From Streptomyces tropicalis (lineage in GTDB: Bacteria; Actinomycetota; Actinomycetes; Streptomycetales; Streptomycetaceae): 41,783 bases of DNA. Location: assembly GCF_029269835.1 (NCBI RefSeq), contig NZ_JARJBB010000028.1, forward strand, positions 1 to 41,783. The letters are read 5' to 3'. Each line of letters starts with the position of its first letter. Position 1 is the stretch's first letter. Shown here one piece after another: positions 1 to 7,197 of this stretch. The position numbers were made by a program, and so were the translations under genes. The notes under the pieces were generated by a model that searched no databases, had not been told where the DNA came from, and saw nothing but the letters and a program-made list of their open reading frames with translations.

Positions 1-22
1 GCCGGGCATTACGGTGGGACAC
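1..22 (-). CDS. IS481-family transposase, first 7 codons only
   Basis: Read on the minus strand from a GTG at 22-20, the sequence encodes V-S-H-R-N-A-R and then leaves the window. From memory, this is the usual opening of Streptomyces IS481-family DDE transposases (MSHRNARLT...). A GGAGG ribosome binding site lies at 32-28, five bases before the GTG, and supports the start. The rest of the gene, including the DDE catalytic core, lies outside the window, so whether the element is intact cannot be judged. The identification rests on seven residues plus the TGT terminus and CTAG target described under the element end. Confidence 0.6.
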
Positions 23-76
23 GAAGACCTCCGTGCGGTGCAGTCCTAGACAGCTCCACCACACCGGAGGTCTTCG
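22..76 (-). promoter_or_regulatory. Hairpin that masks the transposase ribosome binding site
   Basis: A perfect 12-bp inverted repeat pairs 65-76 with 22-33, with a 31-base loop. In the minus-strand transcript the second arm reads CGGAGGTCTTCG. It holds the GGAGG ribosome binding site (32-28), and its last base is the first base of the GTG start. Folding would therefore hide the transposase ribosome binding site. Several other insertion sequences use this kind of arrangement to prevent translation from read-through transcripts; its role here is inferred. Confidence 0.55.
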
Positions 77-123
77 CCATGATCAAGCCCTGCAGCTGTC
101 AACAACGCTCGTGATCAATACAC

Positions 124-1302
124 CTAGCGGGTCGCCGCGACTCTGAAGGTGATGCCCGCCGCGCGCAGCCGCTCGATCAGCGCGTCGCCCATGGCCACGG
201 CGGTGGTCAGCTGGCCCGCCACGGGGGGCAGGTCGTCGAAGGCCAGCGCGAGGGCCGCCTCGGCGAACATCTTCGCCGTCTCGTCGTAGCCCGGATCGCC
301 GCCCGCGACCTCCGTGCGCACCCGGCGCCCTCCGCCCTCGCCGACGAAACGCACGGAGAACCAGCTCCGGGCCCGCTTCTCCGGGCTCGGGCCCTCGCCC
401 GGCTTGAGCCGGCCGGACAGCCAGCGGCGCGCGGCCGGGACCTGGGCCGCGACGGCGACCGTGCCGACCGCCGCGATGCCGCCCAGCGCGAACGGCAGGT
501 GCTCCACGGCCGCGTAGTGGCGGTAGCGGAAGTCGGGCCCGTAGCGGTCCAGGGCCCGTGCCGACCGGGCCACGATCTGCGGGTCGATCGTCGGCAGCGG
601 CAGGGCCCACGCGCCGACCTCCTTGGCGAAGCGCGGCGCGCCGGCCGGGGCCGACGCCCGCCGCCCCACCAGACGCGGTTCGTACCGCCCCCGGTCCCGG
701 GCCGCGGACCACATCTGCCGGGCCCGCGAGAACTGGGTGAGCGCGGAGGCGAAGGTGCCTCCCGAGAAGGCCGCGTCCACCCGGACGAACCCGTCCACGG
801 TCAGCGGAACGCCCTCAGGCAGTTGCTGCATCGTGAAGTAGGCGCCCAGGTCGTGGGGGACGGAGTCGAACCCGCAGGCGTGCACCAGGCGCGCCCCGGA
901 CTCCCGCGCGCGGGCGTCGTGCCGGACGTAGACCAGGTCGACGAACTCGGGCTCGCCGGTCAGGTCCAGATAGTCCGTGCCGTGCTCCGCGCAGGCGGCG
1001 ACCAGCTCCTCGCCGTAGTGCACGTAGGGGCCCACGGTGGTGGCCACCACGCGGGCCTGCCGGGCGAGTTCGTGCACCGAGGCCGGGTCGCCGACGTCCG
1101 CGCGCAGCACGTCGGGCTCCGCGCCGCCGGGCAGGTTCTCGCGCAGCTCGCGGAGCCGCTCCTCGCTGCGGCCCGCGATCGCCCAGCGCATCTCCCGGGG
1201 AGCGTGCGCGGCGAGATACTCCGCGGTGAGCGCTCCGACGAAGCCCGTGGCTCCGAAGAGCACGAGATCGTACGGACGGTCGGTCCTGTTCATCCTGCTC
1301 AT
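124..1302 (-). CDS. Saccharopine dehydrogenase-like / trans-acting enoyl reductase family protein
   Basis: This 392-aa protein has an N-terminal Rossmann nucleotide-binding fold. Residues about 10-25 contain LVLFGATGFVGALTAEYLA, a typical GxTGxxG NAD(P) motif, followed by the second-strand arginine of AIAGRSEERL. The 'VVATTVGPY' and 'HACGFDSVPHDLGAY' segments are characteristic of the group annotated as saccharopine dehydrogenase NADP-binding or trans-acting enoyl reductase, related to mycobacterial Rv2449c/Rv2953 proteins. The substrate is unknown, and a lipid or polyketide enoyl reductase role is family inference only. The ATG at 1302 is favoured over the in-frame ATG at 1293 because AAGGGG sits four bases before it. 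The stop codon TAG lies inside the CTAG target of the neighbouring insertion sequence, yet the reading frame appears full length. No co-oriented neighbour is visible, so it appears to be transcribed alone. Confidence 0.75.
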   Translation of the reverse strand: MSRMNRTDRPYDLVLFGATGFVGALTAEYLAAHAPREMRWAIAGRSEERLRELRENLPGGAEPDVLRADVGDPASVHELARQARVVATTVGPYVHYGEELVAACAEHGTDYLDLTGEPEFVDLVYVRHDARARESGARLVHACGFDSVPHDLGAYFTMQQLPEGVPLTVDGFVRVDAAFSGGTFASALTQFSRARQMWSAARDRGRYEPRLVGRRASAPAGAPRFAKEVGAWALPLPTIDPQIVARSARALDRYGPDFRYRHYAAVEHLPFALGGIAAVGTVAVAAQVPAARRWLSGRLKPGEGPSPEKRARSWFSVRFVGEGGGRRVRTEVAGGDPGYDETAKMFAEAALALAFDDLPPVAGQLTTAVAMGDALIERLRAAGITFRVAATR

Positions 1303-1467
1303 GACACCCCTTGGTCCCGCTCCGGCCGGCTGTGGTCGCGCAGCCCGCGCCGCTGTCGGTGGCCGAGGCTAGCGTGAAGGGTGCGAGGCCCGGCGAGGGG
1401 CCCGAGGGTCCCGGCCACCGGGCGGCGGCCGGGCGGGCGGGCCGAGCGGGAGAAAGGCCGCGAACTT

Positions 1468-1515
1468 GACTAAGCGCTTGCTCGTCGGGTCTTGTGCCGA
1501 CTGGAACACGTTCTT
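1468..1515 (+). promoter_or_regulatory. Promoter/operator region of the beta-oxidation operon
   Basis: The 258-bp divergent intergenic region holds two palindromic signals before the racemase gene. The first is AAGCGCTT (1472-1479) within TTGACTAAGCGCTTGCTCG, which resembles operators of TetR-family acyl-CoA regulators. The second is TGGAACACGTTCTT (1502-1515), which matches the KstR pattern TnnAACnnGTTnnA at every fixed base except the last. TTGACT at 1467-1472 could be a -35 element. Both elements are seen directly; their function is inferred, and no TetR gene is present in the window. Confidence 0.35.
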
Positions 1516-1560
1516 AGCATCGTCGGTGTTACATCGGTTGTGTCACAGCGAGGGGGCTGG

Positions 1561-2700
1561 ATGACAACGGCTCGGACGCCGGGGCGGCACGGCCCGCTCA
1601 CCGGCGTGCGCGTGGTCGAGCTCGCGGGCATCGGGCCCGGCCCGTTCGCCGCCATGCTCCTGGCCGACCTGGGCGCCGACGTCGTCCGGGTGGACCGGCC
1701 CGGCGGCCCCGGTCTCGGGATCGACCCCGCGCACGACGTCACCAACCGCAACAAGCGGTCGGTCCTCGTCGACCTGAAGGACCCCGACGGCCCCGGCCGC
1801 GTCCTCGACCTGGCCGCCCGCGCCGACGTCCTCGTCGAGGGCTACCGCCCCGGCGTCGCCGAGCGCCTCGGCGTGGGCCCGGACGCCTGCCACGCCCGCA
1901 ACCCCCGTCTGGTCTACGGCCGGATGACCGGCTGGGGCCAGCAGGGCCCGCTCGCCCCGCGCGCCGGGCACGACATCGCCTACGTCGCCGTCACCGGCGC
2001 CCTCGGCCTGATCGGCCGTCCCGGCGAGCCGCCGGCCGTGCCCGCCAACCTCCTCGGCGACTACGCGGGCGGCTCGCTCTACCTCGTCGTCGGGATCCTC
2101 GCCGCCCTCCACCACGCGCGGGCCACCGGCGCCGGCCAGGTGGTGGACGCCGCGATCGTCGACGGCACCGCCCACCTGTCCGCCATGATCCACGGCATGC
2201 TCGCCGCCGGCGCCTGGCAGGACCGCCGCGGCGCCAACCTCCTCGACGGCGGCTGCCCCTACTACGGCACCTACGGGACCGCCGACGGCGGGTACATGGC
2301 GGTCGGTGCCCTGGAGGAGCGCTTCTACGGCGAGTTCCTCACCCTGCTCGGCCTGGCGGACCACGCCCCGGCCCACGCCGACCCCGGCCGCTGGGGCGCC
2401 CTGCGCGAGGCCGTCGCCGCCCGCTTCACGACCCGCACCCGGGACGAGTGGACGGAGGTCTTCCGCGACTCCGACGCCTGCGTCGCCCCCGTCCTGTCGC
2501 TGCGCGAGGCCCCGCACCACCCCCACCTCGCGGCCCGCGGCACCTTCACCGACCACGCCGGCATCACCCAGCCGGCCCCGGCACCCCGCTTCTCCGCGAC
2601 CCCCACCGCCGTCCGGGCCGGACCCGCGCTCCCCGGCGCCGACACGGACGCCGTGGCCCGCGACTGGGACGTGCCCTCGCTCCGGGAGGACGGCGCCTGA
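1561..2700 (+). CDS. CaiB/BaiF CoA-transferase family protein, probable alpha-methylacyl-CoA racemase
   Basis: This 379-aa protein matches the type III CoA-transferase/racemase family in length and layout. The N-terminus has GVRVVELAGIGPGPFAAMLL and DLGADVVRVDRPGG, then 'NRNKRSVLVDLK', 'LVEGYRPGVAERLGVGP', and 'GRMTGWGQQGPLAPRAGHDIAY'. The last holds the His-Asp pair used for proton transfer in alpha-methylacyl-CoA racemases. The 'NLLGDYAGG' stretch also fits racemases better than formyl- or succinyl-CoA transferases. The likely reaction is epimerisation of 2-methyl-branched acyl-CoAs so that beta-oxidation can proceed. Translation probably starts at ATG 1561, because GAGGGGG precedes it; 23 codons of in-frame upstream sequence look like leader. 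It is the first gene of an operon with thiolase and a FadB-type fusion, which supports a role in branched-chain or sterol side-chain degradation. Confidence 0.85.
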   Translation: MTTARTPGRHGPLTGVRVVELAGIGPGPFAAMLLADLGADVVRVDRPGGPGLGIDPAHDVTNRNKRSVLVDLKDPDGPGRVLDLAARADVLVEGYRPGVAERLGVGPDACHARNPRLVYGRMTGWGQQGPLAPRAGHDIAYVAVTGALGLIGRPGEPPAVPANLLGDYAGGSLYLVVGILAALHHARATGAGQVVDAAIVDGTAHLSAMIHGMLAAGAWQDRRGANLLDGGCPYYGTYGTADGGYMAVGALEERFYGEFLTLLGLADHAPAHADPGRWGALREAVAARFTTRTRDEWTEVFRDSDACVAPVLSLREAPHHPHLAARGTFTDHAGITQPAPAPRFSATPTAVRAGPALPGADTDAVARDWDVPSLREDGA

Positions 2701-2766
2701 CGGACCCCCGGCCCGGCCGTCCCCCCACCCCGGCCCCGACCCCACCCCTCGTTGAAAGGCTTGTCA

Positions 2767-3981
2767 GTGAGCACCGAAGCGTACGTGTACGACGCGATCC
2801 GCACCCCGCGCGGGCGTGGCAAGGCCAACGGAGCCCTGCACGGCACGAAGCCCGTCGACCTGGTCGTCGGTCTCATCCACGAGATCCGCGACCGCTTCCC
2901 CGGCCTCGACCCGGCGGCCGTCGACGACATCGTGCTCGGTGTCGTCGGACCGGTCGGCGACCAGGGGTCCGACATCGCCCGCATCGCCGCCGTCGCGGCG
3001 GGGCTGCCGGACACCGTCGCGGGCGTCCAGGAGAACCGCTTCTGTGCCTCCGGCCTGGAAGCGGTCAACATGGCCGCCGCCAAGGTCCGCTCCGGCTGGG
3101 AGGACCTGGTGCTCGCCGGCGGCGTCGAGTCGATGTCCCGGGTGCCCATGGCCTCGGACGGCGGCGCCTGGTTCAACGACCCGATGACCAACCTCGAGAC
3201 CAACTTCGTGCCGCAGGGCATCGGCGCCGACCTGATCGCCACCATCGAGGGCTTCACGCGCCGGGACGTCGACGAGTACGCCGCCCTGTCCCAGGAGCGG
3301 GCCGCCGCCGCCTGGAAGGACGGCCGCTTCGACCGCTCCGTCGTCCCGGTGAAGGACCGCGGCGGCCTCGTCGTCCTCGACCACGACGAGCACATGCGCC
3401 CCGGCACCACCGCCGACTCGCTCGCCTCGCTGAAGCCCTCCTTCGCCGACATCGGCGAACTCGGCGGCTTCGACGCGGTGGCGCTGCAGAAGTACCACTG
3501 GGTGGAGAGGATCGACCACGTCCACCACGCGGGCAACTCCTCCGGCATCGTCGACGGCGCCTCGCTGACCGCGATCGGCTCCCGTGAGGTCGGCGAGCGC
3601 TACGGCCTCACCCCGCGCGCCCGGATCGTGTCCGCCGCCGTCTCCGGCTCCGAGCCCACCATCATGCTCACCGGACCCGCCCCGGCCGCCCGCAAGGCGC
3701 TCGCCAAGGCCGGGCTGACCATCGACGACATCGACCTCGTCGAGATCAACGAGGCGTTCGCCGCGGTCGTGCTGCGCTTCGTCAAGGACATGGGCCTGTC
3801 CCTGGACAAGGTCAACGTCAACGGCGGCGCGATCGCGCTCGGCCACCCGCTCGGCGCCACCGGCGCCATCATCCTCGGCACCCTCGTCGACGAGCTGGAG
3901 CGCCAGGACAAGCGGTACGGCCTCGCCACGCTGTGCGTCGGCGGCGGCATGGGCATCGCCACGATCGTCGAGCGCGTCTGA
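2767..3981 (+). CDS. fadA: Acetyl-CoA C-acyltransferase (thiolase), FadA type
   Basis: This 404-aa thiolase catalyses the last, CoA-dependent cleavage step of beta-oxidation in the cytoplasm. The nucleophilic cysteine is in ENRFCASGLEAVN (about residue 93). The C-terminal catalytic motifs are present as NEAFA, NVNGGAIALGHPLGATGA (active-site His) and the second cysteine in LCVGGGMG. 'GGVESMSRVPM' is also typical. GTG 2767 is chosen because GAAAGG at 2754-2759 is correctly spaced and homologues start near S-T-E-A-Y-V-Y; the in-frame TTG at 2752 lacks a site. The gene starts 66 bases after the racemase and ends 41 bases before the fadB-type gene, so the two probably form a FadA-FadB pair. Confidence 0.92.
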   Translation: MSTEAYVYDAIRTPRGRGKANGALHGTKPVDLVVGLIHEIRDRFPGLDPAAVDDIVLGVVGPVGDQGSDIARIAAVAAGLPDTVAGVQENRFCASGLEAVNMAAAKVRSGWEDLVLAGGVESMSRVPMASDGGAWFNDPMTNLETNFVPQGIGADLIATIEGFTRRDVDEYAALSQERAAAAWKDGRFDRSVVPVKDRGGLVVLDHDEHMRPGTTADSLASLKPSFADIGELGGFDAVALQKYHWVERIDHVHHAGNSSGIVDGASLTAIGSREVGERYGLTPRARIVSAAVSGSEPTIMLTGPAPAARKALAKAGLTIDDIDLVEINEAFAAVVLRFVKDMGLSLDKVNVNGGAIALGHPLGATGAIILGTLVDELERQDKRYGLATLCVGGGMGIATIVERV

Positions 3982-4022
3982 CCTCCCTGCGCCCCCCAGA
4001 GACCTCAACGGAGACCCCTGCC

Positions 4023-6200
4023 ATGACCGAGAGCACCACCATCCGCTGGGAGCAGGACGACACCGGCGTCGTCACCCTCGTCCTCGACGACCCGGACCAG
4101 TCCGCGAACACCATGAACGCGGCCTTCCGCGCCTCCCTCGCCGCGGTCACCGACCGCCTGGAGGCCGAGAAGGACTCCATCCGCGGCATCATCTTCACCT
4201 CCGCCAAGAAGACCTTCTTCGCCGGCGGCGACCTGCGCGACCTCATCCGTGTCACCCCGGAGACGGCCCAGGACCTCTTCGACGGCGGCCTCGCCATCAA
4301 GCGCGACCTGCGCCGCATCGAGACCCTGGGCAAGCCGGTCGTCGCGGCGATCAACGGCGCCGCCCTGGGCGGCGGCTTCGAGCTCGCCCTCGCCTGCCAC
4401 CACCGCGTCGCCCTCGACGCGCCCGGCACGAGGATCGGCTGCCCCGAGGTCACCCTCGGCCTGCTCCCGGGCGGCGGCGGCGTCGTGCGCACCGTGCGCC
4501 TGCTCGGCATCGCCGACGCGCTGCTGAAGGTCCTACTCCAGGGCACCCGGTACAACGCCCGGCGCGCCCAGGAGAACGGCCTAGTCCACGAGGTGGCGGC
4601 CACCCCCGAGGAACTCCTCGCGAAGGCCCGCGCGTTCGTCGACGCCCACCCCGAGTCGCAGCAGCCCTGGGACGTGCCGGGCTACCGCATCCCCGGCGGC
4701 ACCCCGTCGAACCCGAAGTTCGCGGCCAACCTCCCCGCCTTCCCGGCCACCCTGCGCAAGCAGACCAACGGCGCCCCCTACCCGGCCCCGCGCCGCATCC
4801 TCGCGGCCGCCGTCGAGGGCGCCCAGGTCGACTTCCAGACCGCCCAGGTCATCGAGGCCCGCTACTTCGTGGAGCTGGCCGCCGGGCAGACCTCGAAGAA
4901 CATGATCCAGGCGTTCTTCTTCGACCTCCAGGCCGTCAACTCCGGCGCCAGCCGCCCCGACGGCGTGGACCGGCGCACCGTGCGGAAGGCCGCCGTGCTC
5001 GGCGCCGGGATGATGGGCGCGGGCATCGCCTACGCCTGCGCCCGCGCCGGCATCGACGTCGTCCTCAAGGACGTGTCCCTGGAGGCCGCCGTCAAGGGCA
5101 AGGGCTACTCCGAGCAGCTGTGCGACAAGGCCGTCGCCAAGGGCCGCACCAGCCGGGAGAAGGCGGACGCGCTGCTCGCCCGCATCACGCCCACCGCCGA
5201 CGTCCAGGACCTCGCCGGCTGCGACGCGGTGATCGAGGCCGTCTTCGAGGACGCCGCCCTCAAGCACAAGGTCTTCGAGGAGATCGAGCAGGTCGTCGCG
5301 CCCGACGCGCTGCTCTGCTCCAACACCTCCACCCTGCCCATCACCCTGCTCGCCGAGGGAGTGGAGCGGCAGACCGACTTCGTCGGACTGCACTTCTTCT
5401 CGCCCGTCGACAAGATGCCCCTGGTGGAGATCATCAGGGGGGAGCGCACCGGCGATGAGGCCCTGGCCCGCGCCTTCGACCTGGTCCGGCAGATCGACAA
5501 GACGCCCATCGTCGTCAACGACTCGCGCGGCTTCTTCACCTCCCGGGTGATCGGCCACTTCATCAACGAGGGCGTCGCGATGGTCGGCGAGGGGGTCGAG
5601 CCCGCCTCCGTCGAGCAGGCCGCCGCGCAGGCGGGCTACCCGGCCAAGGTGCTGTCCCTGATGGACGAGCTCACCCTGACCCTGCCGCGCAAGATCCGCA
5701 ACGAGTCCCGGCGCGCCGTCGAGGAGGCGGGCGGCACCTGGGCCGCGCACCCCGCCGAGGCCGTCATCGACCGCATGGTCGACGAGTTCGGCCGCCCGGG
5801 CCGCAGCGGCGGCGCCGGCTTCTACGAGTACGGCGAGGACGGCCGGCGCGCCGGGCTGTGGCCGGGACTGCGCGAGCACTTCACCCGGCCCGGGCACGAG
5901 ATCCCGTTCCGGGACCTGCAGGAGCGCATGCTCTTCTCCGAGGCGCTCGACACCGTCCGGCTGCTCGAGGAGGGCGTGCTGACCTCGGTGGCCGACGCCA
6001 ACATCGGCTCCCTCCTCGGCATCGGCTTCCCGGGCTGGACGGGCGGCGTGCTGCAGTACGTCAACGGCTACGAGGGCGGCCTGCCCGGCTTCGTGGCCCG
6101 CGCACGGGAGCTCGCCGAACGCTACGGCGAGCGCTTCACCCCGCCCGCCCTGCTGGTGGAGAAGGCGGAGCGCGGGGAGACCTTCACCGACGCGCGCTGA
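4023..6200 (+). CDS. fadB: Bifunctional enoyl-CoA hydratase / 3-hydroxyacyl-CoA dehydrogenase (FadB type)
   Basis: This 725-aa fusion carries the middle two steps of beta-oxidation. The first third is a crotonase domain with FTSAKKTFFAGGDLRDL and INGAALGGGFELALACHHR (oxyanion hole), then GCPEVTLGLLPGGGGVVR holding the catalytic glutamate. From about residue 315 a Rossmann dehydrogenase follows: AAVLGAGMMGAGIAYACA, 'SNTSTLPIT' and 'GLHFFSPVDKMPLVEII' with the catalytic His. The C-terminal 3HCDH helical domain is present (GRPGRSGGAGFYEY, 'NIGSLLGIGFPGWTGG'). The length is normal for the family. ATG 4023 is chosen because GGAG lies at 4010-4013; earlier in-frame codons only extend into the thiolase end. 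It is the last gene of the operon and faces the MerR gene tail to tail, 12 bases away. Confidence 0.93.
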   Translation: MTESTTIRWEQDDTGVVTLVLDDPDQSANTMNAAFRASLAAVTDRLEAEKDSIRGIIFTSAKKTFFAGGDLRDLIRVTPETAQDLFDGGLAIKRDLRRIETLGKPVVAAINGAALGGGFELALACHHRVALDAPGTRIGCPEVTLGLLPGGGGVVRTVRLLGIADALLKVLLQGTRYNARRAQENGLVHEVAATPEELLAKARAFVDAHPESQQPWDVPGYRIPGGTPSNPKFAANLPAFPATLRKQTNGAPYPAPRRILAAAVEGAQVDFQTAQVIEARYFVELAAGQTSKNMIQAFFFDLQAVNSGASRPDGVDRRTVRKAAVLGAGMMGAGIAYACARAGIDVVLKDVSLEAAVKGKGYSEQLCDKAVAKGRTSREKADALLARITPTADVQDLAGCDAVIEAVFEDAALKHKVFEEIEQVVAPDALLCSNTSTLPITLLAEGVERQTDFVGLHFFSPVDKMPLVEIIRGERTGDEALARAFDLVRQIDKTPIVVNDSRGFFTSRVIGHFINEGVAMVGEGVEPASVEQAAAQAGYPAKVLSLMDELTLTLPRKIRNESRRAVEEAGGTWAAHPAEAVIDRMVDEFGRPGRSGGAGFYEYGEDGRRAGLWPGLREHFTRPGHEIPFRDLQERMLFSEALDTVRLLEEGVLTSVADANIGSLLGIGFPGWTGGVLQYVNGYEGGLPGFVARARELAERYGERFTPPALLVEKAERGETFTDAR

Positions 6201-6212
6201 CGCGTCCGCCGC

Positions 6213-6956
6213 TCACGCCGAGGAAGCGCCCCCGGGATCCCCCTCCCGGGGGCGCTCCGCGCGCGGGCCGTCGATCCACTCCCGCAGCTCCTCCTTCAGC
6301 GCCCGCTGGAAGGTGGTCAGCAGCGCCTGCACCACCAGCGGGTGCATGTGGGCGGACAGCGACCGCACGTCCTGCGCGTCCCGCTCGGCCACGGCCTCCC
6401 GCAGCAGCCGCGACAGCTCGCGCGCGGCCGCCCGGGCGTGCCCGACCAGTGCGGTGCGGGCCGCGAGGACCGTCCCCTCGGACAGCGGCACGTCGAGCAG
6501 CTCCACGCCGAGGCGCAGCAGGCCGGAGTCGACGCGGTAGGCGTCCCCGTCCCGGGCGAGCACGTCCATCGACGCCAGGCGCTCCAGGTCCTCCCCGCTC
6601 AGGCTGCGGCCGGCCCGCCGCTCCACCTCCGCCGCCGACAGGGTCTCCCGCGCGTCCGGCGTCCAGGAGGCGACCACCGCGCGGTGCAGGGCGAGGTCGT
6701 GCGGGGTGAGGTCCGGCGGCAGCTGCCGCAGGTGGCGCTCGATCGCGGCGAGGGTCATGCCCTGGTGCTGCATCTCCTCGATCAGCGCGAGCCGGGCGAG
6801 GTGCTCCCGCCCGTAGCGCCCCACCCGGCGCGGTCCGATCTCGGGGGGCGGCAGCAGGCCGCGGGTGCCGTAGAAGCGGACCGTGCGCACCGTGACACCG
6901 GCCCGCGCGGCCAGCTCGTCGATCGTGAGGGTCGGCTCCCCGGTGTCGGTCGTCAT
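6213..6956 (-). CDS. MerR-family transcriptional regulator
   Basis: This 247-aa protein has an N-terminal MerR winged helix-turn-helix: TIDELAARAGVTVRTVRFYG, 'RGLLPPPEIGPRRVGRYG', then a dimerisation helix (LIEEMQHQGMTLAAIERHL). The remaining 150 residues are an alanine- and leucine-rich helical domain without the cysteine clusters of metal-sensing MerR proteins, so a small organic ligand is more likely. ATG 6956 is chosen because it lies exactly seven bases from a good -10 element, giving a leaderless message. It converges on the fadB-type gene and diverges from the ansP-like permease, so either neighbour could be its target. The CaiB-FadA-FadB-MerR order suggests fatty-acid control, but this is inference. 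Confidence 0.85.
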   Translation of the reverse strand: MTTDTGEPTLTIDELAARAGVTVRTVRFYGTRGLLPPPEIGPRRVGRYGREHLARLALIEEMQHQGMTLAAIERHLRQLPPDLTPHDLALHRAVVASWTPDARETLSAAEVERRAGRSLSGEDLERLASMDVLARDGDAYRVDSGLLRLGVELLDVPLSEGTVLAARTALVGHARAAARELSRLLREAVAERDAQDVRSLSAHMHPLVVQALLTTFQRALKEELREWIDGPRAERPREGDPGGASSA

Positions 6957-6963
6957 GTGCAGC

Positions 6964-6992
6964 AGTATCGCTGTCTCACCAGTGCTGTGAAA
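6964..6992 (-). promoter_or_regulatory. Leaderless promoter of the MerR gene
   Basis: On the minus strand TTTCAC (6992-6987) and GATACT (6969-6964) are separated by 17 bases, and the ATG follows the -10 by seven bases, so transcription should begin at or next to the start codon. The spacer contains TCAC...GTGA half-sites, a plausible place for MerR autoregulation. Confidence 0.55.
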
Positions 6993-7153
6993 CCCGGATC
7001 CGCCCCCGGCGGAACCCGTGGAGCGCGCGCGGAGATCATGTGAGAAGGACCGCTGTGTGACATGGGCCATCGCATGAGAAGTGATCTCCCTGGGAAGCTG
7101 CTGCCTTGGTCTGTACCGCGTCATGGGTGGTGCGGGCCGCGACACGTACGGCC

Positions 7154-7176
7154 CCCCGGGCGCACACCGCCCGGGG
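7154..7176 (+). promoter_or_regulatory. Leader hairpin before the permease gene
   Basis: CCCCGGGCG (7154-7162) and CGCCCGGGG (7168-7176) form a perfect 9-bp GC stem with a 5-base loop. It lies immediately before AAGGAAG, the probable ribosome binding site of the permease. It could act as an attenuator or RNA stabiliser; no U-run follows. Confidence 0.4.
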
Positions 7177-7197
7177 CCCAAGGAAGTGGAACCACCC

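Larger units (their letters stand above)
1..122 (-). mobile_element. Terminal end of an IS481-family insertion sequence
   Basis: Read on the minus strand, the element begins with TGT at 122-120 and continues through about 100 bases of leader into the transposase start at 22. It is followed directly by C-CTAG-C at 123-128. IS481-family elements typically end in TGT...ACA and insert into NCTAGN, duplicating it, so both the end and the target fit. A TTGACA hexamer at 102-97 (minus) could be the -35 of the transposase promoter, although no convincing -10 is visible. Only one end is present, so the partner inverted repeat and target duplication must lie to the left of the window. Confidence 0.6.
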
